Shown here in pieces: positions 14,663 through 21,241 of a stretch of 51,890 bases of DNA; within the stretch, counting starts at the first letter, position 1; every line of letters starts with the position of its first letter. Both the position numbers and the translations under genes were made by a program. This DNA comes from a virus, in the IMG/VR virus record IMGVR_UViG_3300010413_000050, positions 1 through 51,890 of that record. One strand, given 5' to 3'. The notes beneath the pieces are model-generated. The model had not been told where the DNA came from. It ran no database searches and saw only the letters and a list, made by a program, of their open reading frames with translations.

Positions 14663-14677
14663 GCGCAATTATTGCGT
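14663..14677. promoter_or_regulatory. 15-bp palindrome 2, GCGCAAT-type operator candidate
   Basis: GCGCAAT-T-ATTGCGT, one arm-end mismatch, in the non-coding stretch between 14627 and 14832. Its centre is 24 bases from that of the next site, about two helical turns. Confidence 0.55.
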
Positions 14678-14686
14678 AGTAAAATT

Positions 14687-14701
14687 GCGCAACTATTGCG
14701 T
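14687..14701. promoter_or_regulatory. 15-bp palindrome 3, GCGCAAC-type operator candidate
   Basis: GCGCAAC-T-ATTGCGT, imperfect arms with the same 15-base layout as sites 1 and 2. Confidence 0.52.
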
Positions 14702-14755
14702 GGTCCGGTTTCGGGGCGAGGACATGCGGCGCGAAATCATTAGGCTTTTTGGGGC

Positions 14756-14770
14756 GCGCGATAGTCGCGC
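14756..14770. promoter_or_regulatory. 15-bp palindrome 4, diverged operator candidate
   Basis: GCGCGA-TAG-TCGCGC keeps the GCGC ends and 15-base length of the other three sites, but with A:T to G:C changes in the arms. It lies 62 bases before the start at 14833. Confidence 0.42.
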
Positions 14771-14832
14771 GGTTTGGCACGGCGATTGCACTCTCTAAAG
14801 GCATGAACGCGACACACAAAGGAGAGAGCACG

Positions 14833-15084
14833 ATGTCACAGAAAATTTTCTGCCCTATCGATTTCGAGTTTTCTTGGACCGACAACTGGTACGAGTGGGA
14901 CCGTGAGGCCGCGCACAAGGCCGCTTTGAAGGCGCGCAACGACCTCGCCAAGAGGATGAAGGACGCGGGACGTTTGGTACAGAAATTCTCGCTCAAGGAT
15001 CAACTCGTGCGAAGGGGCGGAATTGGATCGGGTCGCCCAGACGTCGAGTTCTTTTGCAACTGCTATGGCGTCAATTTCAGCTAA
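14833..15084 (+). CDS. Small hypothetical protein (83 aa)
   Basis: Starts MSQKIFCPIDFEFSWTDNWY with AAAGGAGAG upstream; the middle is a basic helix (HKAALKARNDLAKRMKDAG). It begins after the operator-rich gap, so it is probably the first gene under that control. Function unknown. Confidence 0.62.
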   Translation: MSQKIFCPIDFEFSWTDNWYEWDREAAHKAALKARNDLAKRMKDAGRLVQKFSLKDQLVRRGGIGSGRPDVEFFCNCYGVNFS

Positions 15085-15128
15085 CCCTGACCGGCTTCGC
15101 GGGGGTTCGACTCCCCCGCAGGGTTCCA
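15084..15128 (+). ncRNA. tRNA acceptor/T-arm mimic ending in CCA
   Basis: ACCCTGA (15084-15090) pairs, except for its last base, with GCAGGGT (15118-15124). The T-arm is GGGGG, TTCGACT loop, CCCCC (15101-15117). A discriminator T and CCA follow (15125-15128). The spacing from T-arm to CCA is exactly that of a tRNA, but only ten bases replace the D and anticodon arms. It follows the stop codon of the preceding gene. It could be a tRNA-like RNA, a captured tRNA 3' end, or a structured spacer. Confidence 0.42.
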
Positions 15129-15144
15129 AGAGAGGAGAGAACTC

Positions 15145-15417
15145 GTGAAACCCTGGGAGATAGAGAACCGCGTTCGGCGCGCCTGCGAAGAGCACGGCCT
15201 CGACCCGCCGCCGCCGATACTCGGCGACGTGACCGAGTGGCTACTCGCCGCGTTCGAAACGGCGACACGCGATCTCGGGTTCAAGATCGAAGACGCCCAG
15301 ATTCAGCAGTCCCGCGCCGAGGACGAGACCTCGAATCTCGAATACGAGGTCCACGATCTCAAGACAGAAATCCGCGAACTGAAAAACCAGATCGTAAGAC
15401 TGAAGGAGAAGCCATGA
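15145..15417 (+). CDS. Coiled-coil protein (90 aa)
   Basis: GTG start with GAGGAGAG upstream. Begins MKPWEIENRVRRACEEHGLD and ends in a coiled coil (EYEVHDLKTEIRELKNQIVRL). Its stop overlaps the next ATG. Function unknown. Confidence 0.62.
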   Translation: MKPWEIENRVRRACEEHGLDPPPPILGDVTEWLLAAFETATRDLGFKIEDAQIQQSRAEDETSNLEYEVHDLKTEIRELKNQIVRLKEKP

Positions 15418-15851
15418 GCGAACGCATCGACAACATAGATGTTCTCGACTGGTCTGCGCATACTGCGAAAGAAAGAAAAATGATTCGTCGCCTGCTTGAC
15501 CGACGCAAGTACCTCCTGACGCAGTCTCAAAAATATGCGGACGGAAAACGGACCTACTATCGGGATGAAGTGATGGCTATCGAGTGGGCGCTTTTGATGG
15601 CCATCGAAAACAAGGACTTCGCCGCGCAGCTTGTGCGGGTGCGGGAGATAGCGGAAAGAAGCGATAAGTACGGTAAGCAGTCTCTTGCTATCAGAGAAAT
15701 CTTGGCCCTTTTGAATGGGCTCACTTGTTGTAAGGGAGAATACAATCACTGCCCTGAATGTGGTGGTCACAGGCGGCTAGATGAAGATACGTGGGTTTGT
15801 GATCATTGTCGCAACAACAAGCACCTGCCCGCCCTCGCCGAAGGAAGGTAG
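15414..15851 (+). CDS. Helical protein with C-terminal zinc ribbon
   Basis: A 145-residue protein. Residues ~1-105 are helical and charged. The C-terminus has CPECGGHRR and CDHCRNN, forming a four-Cys zinc ribbon, preceded by CC and C residues. AAGGAG lies upstream and the start overlaps the previous stop. Function unknown; one of several zinc proteins in this operon. Confidence 0.64.
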   Translation: MSERIDNIDVLDWSAHTAKERKMIRRLLDRRKYLLTQSQKYADGKRTYYRDEVMAIEWALLMAIENKDFAAQLVRVREIAERSDKYGKQSLAIREILALLNGLTCCKGEYNHCPECGGHRRLDEDTWVCDHCRNNKHLPALAEGR

Positions 15852-15854
15852 CGA

Positions 15855-16199
15855 ATGAGAATCTGGGACATACCGGTCGCCGACCTCTGCCGTGCGCACC
15901 TACTCGGCGAGCACCGCGAGCTCCACGCGATCTGGTCCATCTACCTCAACAACAAAACCGGCTACCGTAACCACCCCGAGGTGAAGCGCTGGCAATTCTG
16001 TCTTCAGAAACTAGACGACCGACACGAGGAACTGAAATCCGAAATGTCGAAACGCGGGTACTCCCATCAAAGCGAGCTGGCTCCGATCACCTACTGCGAT
16101 TTCACATGGTTCAAGAAGCTACCGGAGATCATCACCCCGATAGACGAACAACGCGCGCACCTGCTCGCCAAAGCCTGCGGGTGCTGCAAGGAGGACTGA
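15855..16199 (+). CDS. Endonuclease V-like pyrimidine-dimer glycosylase family protein
   Basis: A 114-residue protein of the Pyr_excise family, related to T4 DenV, which cuts at UV-induced pyrimidine dimers. LCRAHLLGEHREL aligns with the T4 segment LADQHLMAEYREL, keeping the His, Arg and catalytic Glu (Glu22 here, Glu23 in T4). The residue after the initiator Met is Arg, while T4 uses the amino group of Thr2 as nucleophile, so chemistry may differ or be lost. Many phages carry this shorter variant. It ends CCKED, encoded in a GGAGGACTGA boundary. Confidence 0.72.
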   Translation: MRIWDIPVADLCRAHLLGEHRELHAIWSIYLNNKTGYRNHPEVKRWQFCLQKLDDRHEELKSEMSKRGYSHQSELAPITYCDFTWFKKLPEIITPIDEQRAHLLAKACGCCKED

Positions 16200-16200
16200 C

Positions 16201-16383
16201 ATGGCAAAGCGAAAGAAGAAAACCACACTCAGCGACAAGAAACGCAGCAAGCAGACAGCCCAATACAAAGAGGGCGGCGGAAGCTCGAAGTACGCGAAGA
16301 AGAAAGCGTACCTTCGTAGTCAGCGCGTGGACGGCGTTGAGCCATGGGGGTTCGATTTCCCCGAGCCGAAGCCGTGGAAGTAG
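16201..16383 (+). CDS. Small very basic protein (60 aa)
   Basis: Starts MAKRKKKTTLSDKKRSK, with a second basic patch, and ends DFPEPKPWK. The GGAGGACTGA boundary provides the ribosome site. Its charge suggests nucleic-acid binding; no family recognised. Confidence 0.56.
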   Translation: MAKRKKKTTLSDKKRSKQTAQYKEGGGSSKYAKKKAYLRSQRVDGVEPWGFDFPEPKPWK

Positions 16384-16396
16384 GAGGACTGACAAA

Positions 16397-17026
16397 ATGA
16401 ATATACCGAAAGACATCGACGTCCGCGCGGCGTCGGAGCCCGCGGTCACCGAAGCCGAGCAGGTCAACGATCTCTGCATCGGCTTCAACGTCACCAACAA
16501 CGACAGCCTCAAGGCCGCAGTGAAGTGGATCGCCGAGATCAAAACCCACGCCACGACCATCGAGGAAAAACGCCGGTCGTTCGTCGACCCAATCCGAGAA
16601 TCGATCGACCGCATCAACAACTTCTTCAAGCCCGCACTCGACCGCCTCTCAGACGCCGAGCGCACCCTGAAAAACAAGGTGAGTAGCTACACGATCGCCG
16701 CCGCCGTCGAGCGCGACCGACTGCTCGCCTCCATTGACCCGAACGCGGGCGTCGATGAGAAGTGCGGCATCCTCGCCAAAGCCGATACCTTCGCCCCTCC
16801 CAAGATCCCGGGCCTCGCCTTGCGCGAGTCCTGGCAAGGCAAGGTCACCGACCCCGCCGCCGTCGTGAAATGGGCGGTCGAGAGTGGCCGGCTCGAGCTC
16901 CTGAACGTCGACCCGAAGGCGCTCGTCGTGCTGGCCAGGGCCGCCGACCGCGACCCGGAGATCCCCGGCTTCAAAGCCTCCCGCGTTCGCTCGGTTGCAA
17001 TTACCCCTTCGAAGGTGCAGAATTGA
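16397..17026 (+). CDS. Conserved phage recombination-region protein
   Basis: A 209-residue protein. The N-terminal ~110 residues are helical (EEKRRSFVDPIRESIDRINNFFKPALDRLSDAE, split here for reading), likely a coiled coil. The C-terminal part has SWQGKVTDPAAVVKWAV and a final IPGFKASRV segment. This two-part layout is familiar in phage genes found near recombination functions, but its activity is not established. The start sequence resembles that of the SSB gene (MNIPKD versus MNLPKG, with the same upstream AAAATGAAT). It is the last gene of the early operon. Confidence 0.66.
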   Translation: MNIPKDIDVRAASEPAVTEAEQVNDLCIGFNVTNNDSLKAAVKWIAEIKTHATTIEEKRRSFVDPIRESIDRINNFFKPALDRLSDAERTLKNKVSSYTIAAAVERDRLLASIDPNAGVDEKCGILAKADTFAPPKIPGLALRESWQGKVTDPAAVVKWAVESGRLELLNVDPKALVVLARAADRDPEIPGFKASRVRSVAITPSKVQN

Positions 17027-17050
17027 TCCGTCAGTTCTCCCTTTTTCCTT

Positions 17051-17134
17051 GGCCCCGGGCCGGAGCGTGGACACCGCGAGCATGCCCCCGCCCGTCACTT
17101 CCGACCATAGCACTTCGGTCCGGGGCCTTCTTTA
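17051..17134 (+). terminator. Candidate terminator after the early operon
   Basis: GGCCCCGG (17051-17058) pairs with CCGGGGCC (17120-17127), followed by TTCTTTAATT. The 61-base loop can form an inner hairpin (CGTGG-ACA-CCGCG). It lies between the last early gene and the lysis-gene promoter, as expected. The loop is long for an intrinsic terminator, so it could instead be a structured RNA. Confidence 0.42.
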
Positions 17135-17135
17135 A

Positions 17136-17165
17136 TTGACGCACCTCGTTCGAAAAACGTATACT
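17136..17165 (+). promoter_or_regulatory. Sigma70-like promoter of the lysozyme gene
   Basis: TTGACG and TATACT separated by 18 bases, 40 bases before the start at 17205. The TATACTTGA segment also occurs at 1273-1281. GGAGGAGG follows as ribosome site. Confidence 0.62.
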
Positions 17166-17204
17166 TGAAAAATCCCAACACAGAACCAAGGAGGAGGTAC
17201 CGCT

Positions 17205-17849
17205 ATGCGGAATAAAAATTACAGACACTACCTTGAAGTGATCGTGCTCCTGACTGCGATCGTCTTCGCCGTGTGGTTGCTGTGGTACGTGAACACGGCA
17301 CACTCGGCCGAGCTGCCGCATCCGATCGAGCGCGCGATTCTCCACGTCGTCCACTACGGCATCCCCGCCCATGACGTCAAGCCGAGACCGAACCACCCGC
17401 TGACCAAAGACCCCGCGAGAATGGCCGAGCTCGTGTCGGCTATCGACGAAGCGAGCCGTGCCTACGACATCGACCGCCCTGGATTCTTCATGGTCTCCAT
17501 CGCCTTCAGAGAAAACTCGTTCTTGCCGGACGACGTCGGCGGACTCGGCGAGCGCGGCGTGTTTCAGATGATCCCCGCAGTCGCGGCGCGTGTGCATGAC
17601 GAGATCGATAACCGTTGTACGCTGGACACTGTCCGCGGCTCGGCGTTCTGCGCGGCCGCTTGGCTCAACCACTGGCGCCAAAAATGCGGGAGCCTGCGCG
17701 GGGCGTTCGTCGTCTACGCGACCGGACAGAAAGTCTGTAAACCGTACTCGGAAAAAACGCGATGGGTTGTTCGAGACAGATTTGGAATCGCGAAAAAACT
17801 CAGACGGGCCGTAGCTCCGTCCATGGCAGACCCGCGAGCTCGGCTTTGA
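17205..17849 (+). CDS. Secreted transglycosylase-type lysozyme (endolysin)
   Basis: A 214-residue cell-wall hydrolase. Residues ~10-29 are a hydrophobic segment and AHSAE looks like a signal-peptidase site, so it is exported or signal-anchored. The catalytic domain has FRENSF with the likely catalytic Glu103, followed by GGLGERGVFQMIP, the Gly-rich and Q-x-x-P motif of soluble lytic transglycosylases. Four to five Cys could form disulfides outside the membrane. It has its own promoter and strong ribosome site. Its last 50 bases overlap the end of the convergent gene on the other strand. Confidence 0.8.
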   Translation: MRNKNYRHYLEVIVLLTAIVFAVWLLWYVNTAHSAELPHPIERAILHVVHYGIPAHDVKPRPNHPLTKDPARMAELVSAIDEASRAYDIDRPGFFMVSIAFRENSFLPDDVGGLGERGVFQMIPAVAARVHDEIDNRCTLDTVRGSAFCAAAWLNHWRQKCGSLRGAFVVYATGQKVCKPYSEKTRWVVRDRFGIAKKLRRAVAPSMADPRARL

Positions 17850-18531
17850 TCTGAAGCTCGCTCATGAACGGGAACCGGTAGCGCAGGTGTCCCTTCCTCG
17901 CCTTCCCCCTCAACTTCTTGACCCACGCCTTCCAGTACTCCGACCCCGGCGCCACGAGCCACGCGCCGCCGACCCCGCCCTTGTTCAAGTCCTCCACCAT
18001 CGAGCCAAGAAACCTCACCACGAAGGGCTGCATCGACGTATGGCCGGCGAACTTGTGCGCGTCGACCTGGCATCGCTTCACGCCCCACCGCACGAGCTCA
18101 TCGCGCAAGAGGTCGGCGAAGCCGCCGTCCGTGCCCGGGCCGACGTCCTTGTGGTTACGGTCTCGGACGTCGTTCTCGGCCGCGAGGCAGGCGTACAGGA
18201 CAACGCGCAGGTCTTGCGAGCAGCTCACCGCGAGCCGGCCGGCGAACTCGGGAATATCGTCACGGTTGAACCCGAACTGAATCCCGTCCGGCCAGCCGTG
18301 CCCGAACAGCGCGAGGCAGTCGAGCGGCTCGTTTCGGTTCGCCGCGTGGATGGCTTCGAGCGTCCTCCGCATCCGGACCGCCTTCGGCATCCCGACGAGC
18401 GGCATTCCGACCACGCGGTCCTTCGGGACGTCGTGCGTCCGGGCGAACGCCTTGGCCTCGGGCTCGAACGCCCCGGTCGCGTCCGACTTCCCGGGCGTGT
18501 TCTTCGCGCTGTACAGAACGAGCGTGTTCAT
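17800..18531 (-). CDS. Caspase-like (clan CD) fold protein
   Basis: A 243-residue protein that looks like a caspase/gingipain-type cysteine peptidase. LFGHGWPDG carries the candidate His78 after a beta strand, and VVLYACLAAEN carries the candidate Cys115 after the next strand. This His-Gly then Ala-Cys order is typical of caspases, CHAT and DUF4347 proteins. An alpha/beta pattern surrounds both. It is the last gene of the late operon, coupled by ATGA to the gene at 18528. Targets are unknown; roles in lysis timing, virion maturation or host killing are speculation. No closer family could be named. Confidence 0.55.
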   Translation of the reverse strand: MNTLVLYSAKNTPGKSDATGAFEPEAKAFARTHDVPKDRVVGMPLVGMPKAVRMRRTLEAIHAANRNEPLDCLALFGHGWPDGIQFGFNRDDIPEFAGRLAVSCSQDLRVVLYACLAAENDVRDRNHKDVGPGTDGGFADLLRDELVRWGVKRCQVDAHKFAGHTSMQPFVVRFLGSMVEDLNKGGVGGAWLVAPGSEYWKAWVKKLRGKARKGHLRYRFPFMSELQIKAELAGLPWTELRPV

Positions 18532-18848
18532 TCGGCCTTCTCTTCGACCGGCGGGTCGAGCATCTCGCAAACGCGCATCACGAGCACCGTGTTCGCGTAC
18601 CCCTCGCCGACGAGCTCCTTCAGCTTGGCCGCCTGCTCCGCGTCGATCTCCACCTCGTCGTTTTCGAAGATGCGTTCGGCGAGCTTGCCCTGCTTGATCT
18701 TGTCCTTGGCCGACATCTTCTTTTGCGGGTTGACCTGCGCGAGCACCGTTATCAGCACGTCGCGCAAGGTCTGCGTCTTGCCGTCGTCGCCGGTGAAAGG
18801 CTTTCCTCCGAGAGCGTATAGCTCTTGCGTCACATCGAGTTTTATCAT
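18528..18848 (-). CDS. Conserved phage protein of unknown function (106 aa)
   Basis: Starts MIKLDVTQELYALGGKPF, then LRDVLITVLAQVNP, a helical charged middle, and EMLDPPVEEKAE at the end. This layout (a short GKPF hairpin and a TLRDV helix) is familiar from phage late regions but has no known role. AAGGAG lies upstream of the ATG; an in-frame extension to 18896 has none. A promoter lies just upstream. Confidence 0.66.
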   Translation of the reverse strand: MIKLDVTQELYALGGKPFTGDDGKTQTLRDVLITVLAQVNPQKKMSAKDKIKQGKLAERIFENDEVEIDAEQAAKLKELVGEGYANTVLVMRVCEMLDPPVEEKAE

Positions 18849-18902
18849 CGTCGTTCTCCTTTTGTGTTTGCGGAGTTTCCGCGAGAAGCGTCCCATCGAT
18901 AG

Positions 18903-18931
18903 AAGGTAGCTACTTGTCGCTATGCTGTCAA
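18903..18931 (-). promoter_or_regulatory. Sigma70-like promoter for the last two late genes
   Basis: Read on the minus strand, TTGACA and TACCTT are 17 bases apart. The spacer has GCGACAAG and GCTA in the same places as the plus-strand promoter at 1278-1306, which supports both. It would drive the genes at 18848 and 18531 independently of the long late transcript. Confidence 0.52.
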
Positions 18932-18936
18932 GCGGA

Positions 18937-20370
18937 TTAGGCCTGGTCGAAGAGGCCGACGTCGACGAGCGCCTGCACGACGTCGGAGAGCGCGGCCCAA
19001 TTGTTATAGCTCGCTTTCGCGAGCTGCGCGACGGGCGTCTTGTTCCAAAAACCGAGCTTCTGCGTCGTCGCCGTTCCGATCTTCGTCCCTGTCGAAGCGC
19101 TCAACACTATGTCGGTGTCGATGATTCCGACAGGCGATTTCGTGTAAACGGAGTAGGCGAAGTTCGCATCGTCCATCTTGATGCCGTATCGCGTCGCGCT
19201 TCCGACCGCGTTCGTGTTCTTGATGTCGAGCCCGGTGATGGTCGCGCCGCTCGCGTCGTCCGTGTCGCCGGTCAGCTCGATGCGCTGGCCATAGATGTAA
19301 TCGGTTGCGACGAGGCCAACGGCCGGGCTCTTGATAATCGTTTCAAGTCCGGTCGTCCCCTCGGCCGAAAACGTGTTTCCGCTCGGGGTGACGTCGATTC
19401 GGACGAGTTGCGAGGAACCCTGCTTGGTTGACCAGAAAACCACCTGGTCTCCGGCGTCCTCGTGCGCGAGATAGTAGACGCGGAACTGACCGAAAGCACC
19501 ACCGGCCGAACCGTCGTCGACGAACTCCATGACGGGGCTGCCCGATGAGTCGATGATTCTGGCTTCCGGAGTAGCAAACCGAATCTCTCCCTTCGTCGCG
19601 TTCGAAGTCGAAATGAGAGTGAGGTTATTACTCGCGGCATTACCGCCGTAAAGCGTCTGTCCGCCGGCGCGTCCCGCTAGAAGCGCGTATTGAGAATGAT
19701 CGTCTCCAGTCAAACCGGCGAGCGCGGAGTGTGAGAGAATATCGGTACCTCCGCTCGCGTGCGTGCTCGCGTGCGCCGACGGGGTAAATGTCGACGGAAC
19801 GTCGGTCAAGTTGTTGTAGCTAACCGTTCCTCCACCGGCCGCGTCCGCGTGATTGTGCGTCGCGTTCACGAAGCTCGCGATCGTCGGAGTGGTCAGCGTC
19901 TTGTTAGAAAGAGTCTGTCCGTCGGTCGTGCCAACAATCGCGCTCGACACGCCATGCGCTGCGCTTGCACCGATGTGAGAGTCAATTTGCGCATGAGTGT
20001 TCGAGCCCGCGCCCGCGATGTTCTGATGGGAGAGCAGGTCACTTCCGCCGACTTCATGGCTCGAGGCGTGCGCGGCCGGCGTCGGCACGGCCCACGAGAG
20101 CTTCACGCCAGAGCCGCCGTCCGTCGCTACCAGAAGTGACTTGCCGATGTCTCCGAGGACTGCAGCCGGAGGCGTGAACGTCGCCCATGTCGGCGTCGTG
20201 TCGACCAGCCGCCACATCGATCCGTCGTCGGCCTGAAGCGCGAGCCGTCCTACGTGCCGAGCTTCGAGCGAGGTATCCGCTTTTCTCGTCGCCTGGTCGG
20301 CGTACTCCAGATCGTTCGGAATATGAATCGAGCCAACGGTTTCGAGGTCGTGATATTGATTCGTTGACAT
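18937..20370 (-). CDS. Tail fibre protein
   Basis: A 477-residue fibre. The N-terminal half holds short fibre motifs: AAHASSHEVGGSDLLSHQN, then HASTHASGGTDILSHSAL and DDHSQYALLAGRAGGQTLYG, known from many phage tail fibres. A beta-rich C-terminal half follows with GIDLK/GIKMD-type segments. It likely attaches the virion to the host surface. It is the most promoter-distal large gene of the tail operon, next to two small adhesin-associated proteins. Confidence 0.8.
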   Translation of the reverse strand: MSTNQYHDLETVGSIHIPNDLEYADQATRKADTSLEARHVGRLALQADDGSMWRLVDTTPTWATFTPPAAVLGDIGKSLLVATDGGSGVKLSWAVPTPAAHASSHEVGGSDLLSHQNIAGAGSNTHAQIDSHIGASAAHGVSSAIVGTTDGQTLSNKTLTTPTIASFVNATHNHADAAGGGTVSYNNLTDVPSTFTPSAHASTHASGGTDILSHSALAGLTGDDHSQYALLAGRAGGQTLYGGNAASNNLTLISTSNATKGEIRFATPEARIIDSSGSPVMEFVDDGSAGGAFGQFRVYYLAHEDAGDQVVFWSTKQGSSQLVRIDVTPSGNTFSAEGTTGLETIIKSPAVGLVATDYIYGQRIELTGDTDDASGATITGLDIKNTNAVGSATRYGIKMDDANFAYSVYTKSPVGIIDTDIVLSASTGTKIGTATTQKLGFWNKTPVAQLAKASYNNWAALSDVVQALVDVGLFDQA

Positions 20371-20371
20371 G

Positions 20372-20560
20372 CTATGCCCACTTTCTCGAAATGAGCCGGT
20401 CGCCGTCCTCGCGCTGGACGATCGGCGTGTCGGTGTTGCGCGAGACGAGGAACACGATTTGCGGTCTGTACTCCGGCACGCCCGCGTCAATAACCACTTC
20501 GTCCGTCGCCTCGGCTCCGTCGATTACTATCTCTTCATATGGTGAATATCGCTTTGCCAT
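20372..20560 (-). CDS. Small fibre-region protein (62 aa)
   Basis: A short protein with EEIVIDGAEATDEVVIDAG and RPQIVFLVSRN. It lies one base upstream of the fibre gene. It may be a small fibre-assembly or attachment protein, but no family is recognised. Confidence 0.6.
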   Translation of the reverse strand: MAKRYSPYEEIVIDGAEATDEVVIDAGVPEYRPQIVFLVSRNTDTPIVQREDGDRLISRKWA

Positions 20561-20561
20561 C

Positions 20562-20882
20562 TTAGGCTATCTCCCTACGCACATCGAGAATCATCCGAAA
20601 GCGTCGCGGAAGCGTCATCTTCTTTCCACCCGAATCCGTGAACTCGATCTCGGCATAATTGCGCCCTTGCCGCAGGTCGCCAGCCTGCCAGGTCACGCGC
20701 CCGACCTCGGGGTCTGAGCCATCCGGAACCACCGTCCGCGTGATGTCGGCGCCGTTGAATCTGTCGACGTGCATCTCGATCGTCGAGTAGTCGCCGAGGT
20801 CTAGTCCCAAGAAGCGTAGAGTCAAATCCGGAAGCGTGTCGTTTTCTACCAGGTCGACAATGATTTGTCTCGGAACCGGCAT
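20562..20882 (-). CDS. BppU N-terminal-like beta-sandwich protein
   Basis: A 106-residue beta-rich protein. VENDTLPDLTLRFLGLDLGDYSTIEMHV and a later VTWQAGDLRQGRNYAEIEF resemble the immunoglobulin-like N-terminal domain of baseplate upper proteins. It sits beside a second protein of similar design (20886-21239), so the two may form a hetero-oligomeric fibre connector. Confidence 0.6.
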   Translation of the reverse strand: MPVPRQIIVDLVENDTLPDLTLRFLGLDLGDYSTIEMHVDRFNGADITRTVVPDGSDPEVGRVTWQAGDLRQGRNYAEIEFTDSGGKKMTLPRRFRMILDVRREIA

Positions 20883-20885
20883 CTC

Positions 20886-21239
20886 TCACACCTCCTGCTC
20901 TACTGTGAAAACGCCTTCGAGATGGACGTACTCGTCGGTCCCGTTCTTCCGCCGAATCTCATAGACCCAAGCAACACAACAATCGTTTTGAATTCCGGTC
21001 CAGTCGCTAGGCGTGAGTGAGAACGTGGTGACGCCCTTGGTCGGCTCGGAGTGCTCCCCCGTCGAGTTCGTTTTTTGAATTTTCTGGGTTCCGCCTTTTT
21101 GGTCCTTGACTGTGAACACGACGTCCTGTCCGGTGATGTCTATCGCTCTGCCATATCCATCGGTCAGGTAAAAATCGAAGCTCGCATTCGCGCCATAAAC
21201 GACCGAGAGATTGACTACCGAAGGAGTACACTTGCACAT
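20886..21239 (-). CDS. BppU N-terminal-like beta-sandwich protein, second copy
   Basis: A 117-residue protein with VVYGANASFDFYLTDGYG, VVFTVKDQKG, a threonine/serine stretch and WVYEIRRKNG...HLEGVFTVEQEV. This matches the strand pattern of BppU-type domains. The ATG at 21239 has AAAGGA at good distance; a TTG at 21245 is less likely. Part of the adhesion gene group. Confidence 0.62.
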   Translation of the reverse strand: MCKCTPSVVNLSVVYGANASFDFYLTDGYGRAIDITGQDVVFTVKDQKGGTQKIQKTNSTGEHSEPTKGVTTFSLTPSDWTGIQNDCCVAWVYEIRRKNGTDEYVHLEGVFTVEQEV

Positions 21240-21241
21240 GG

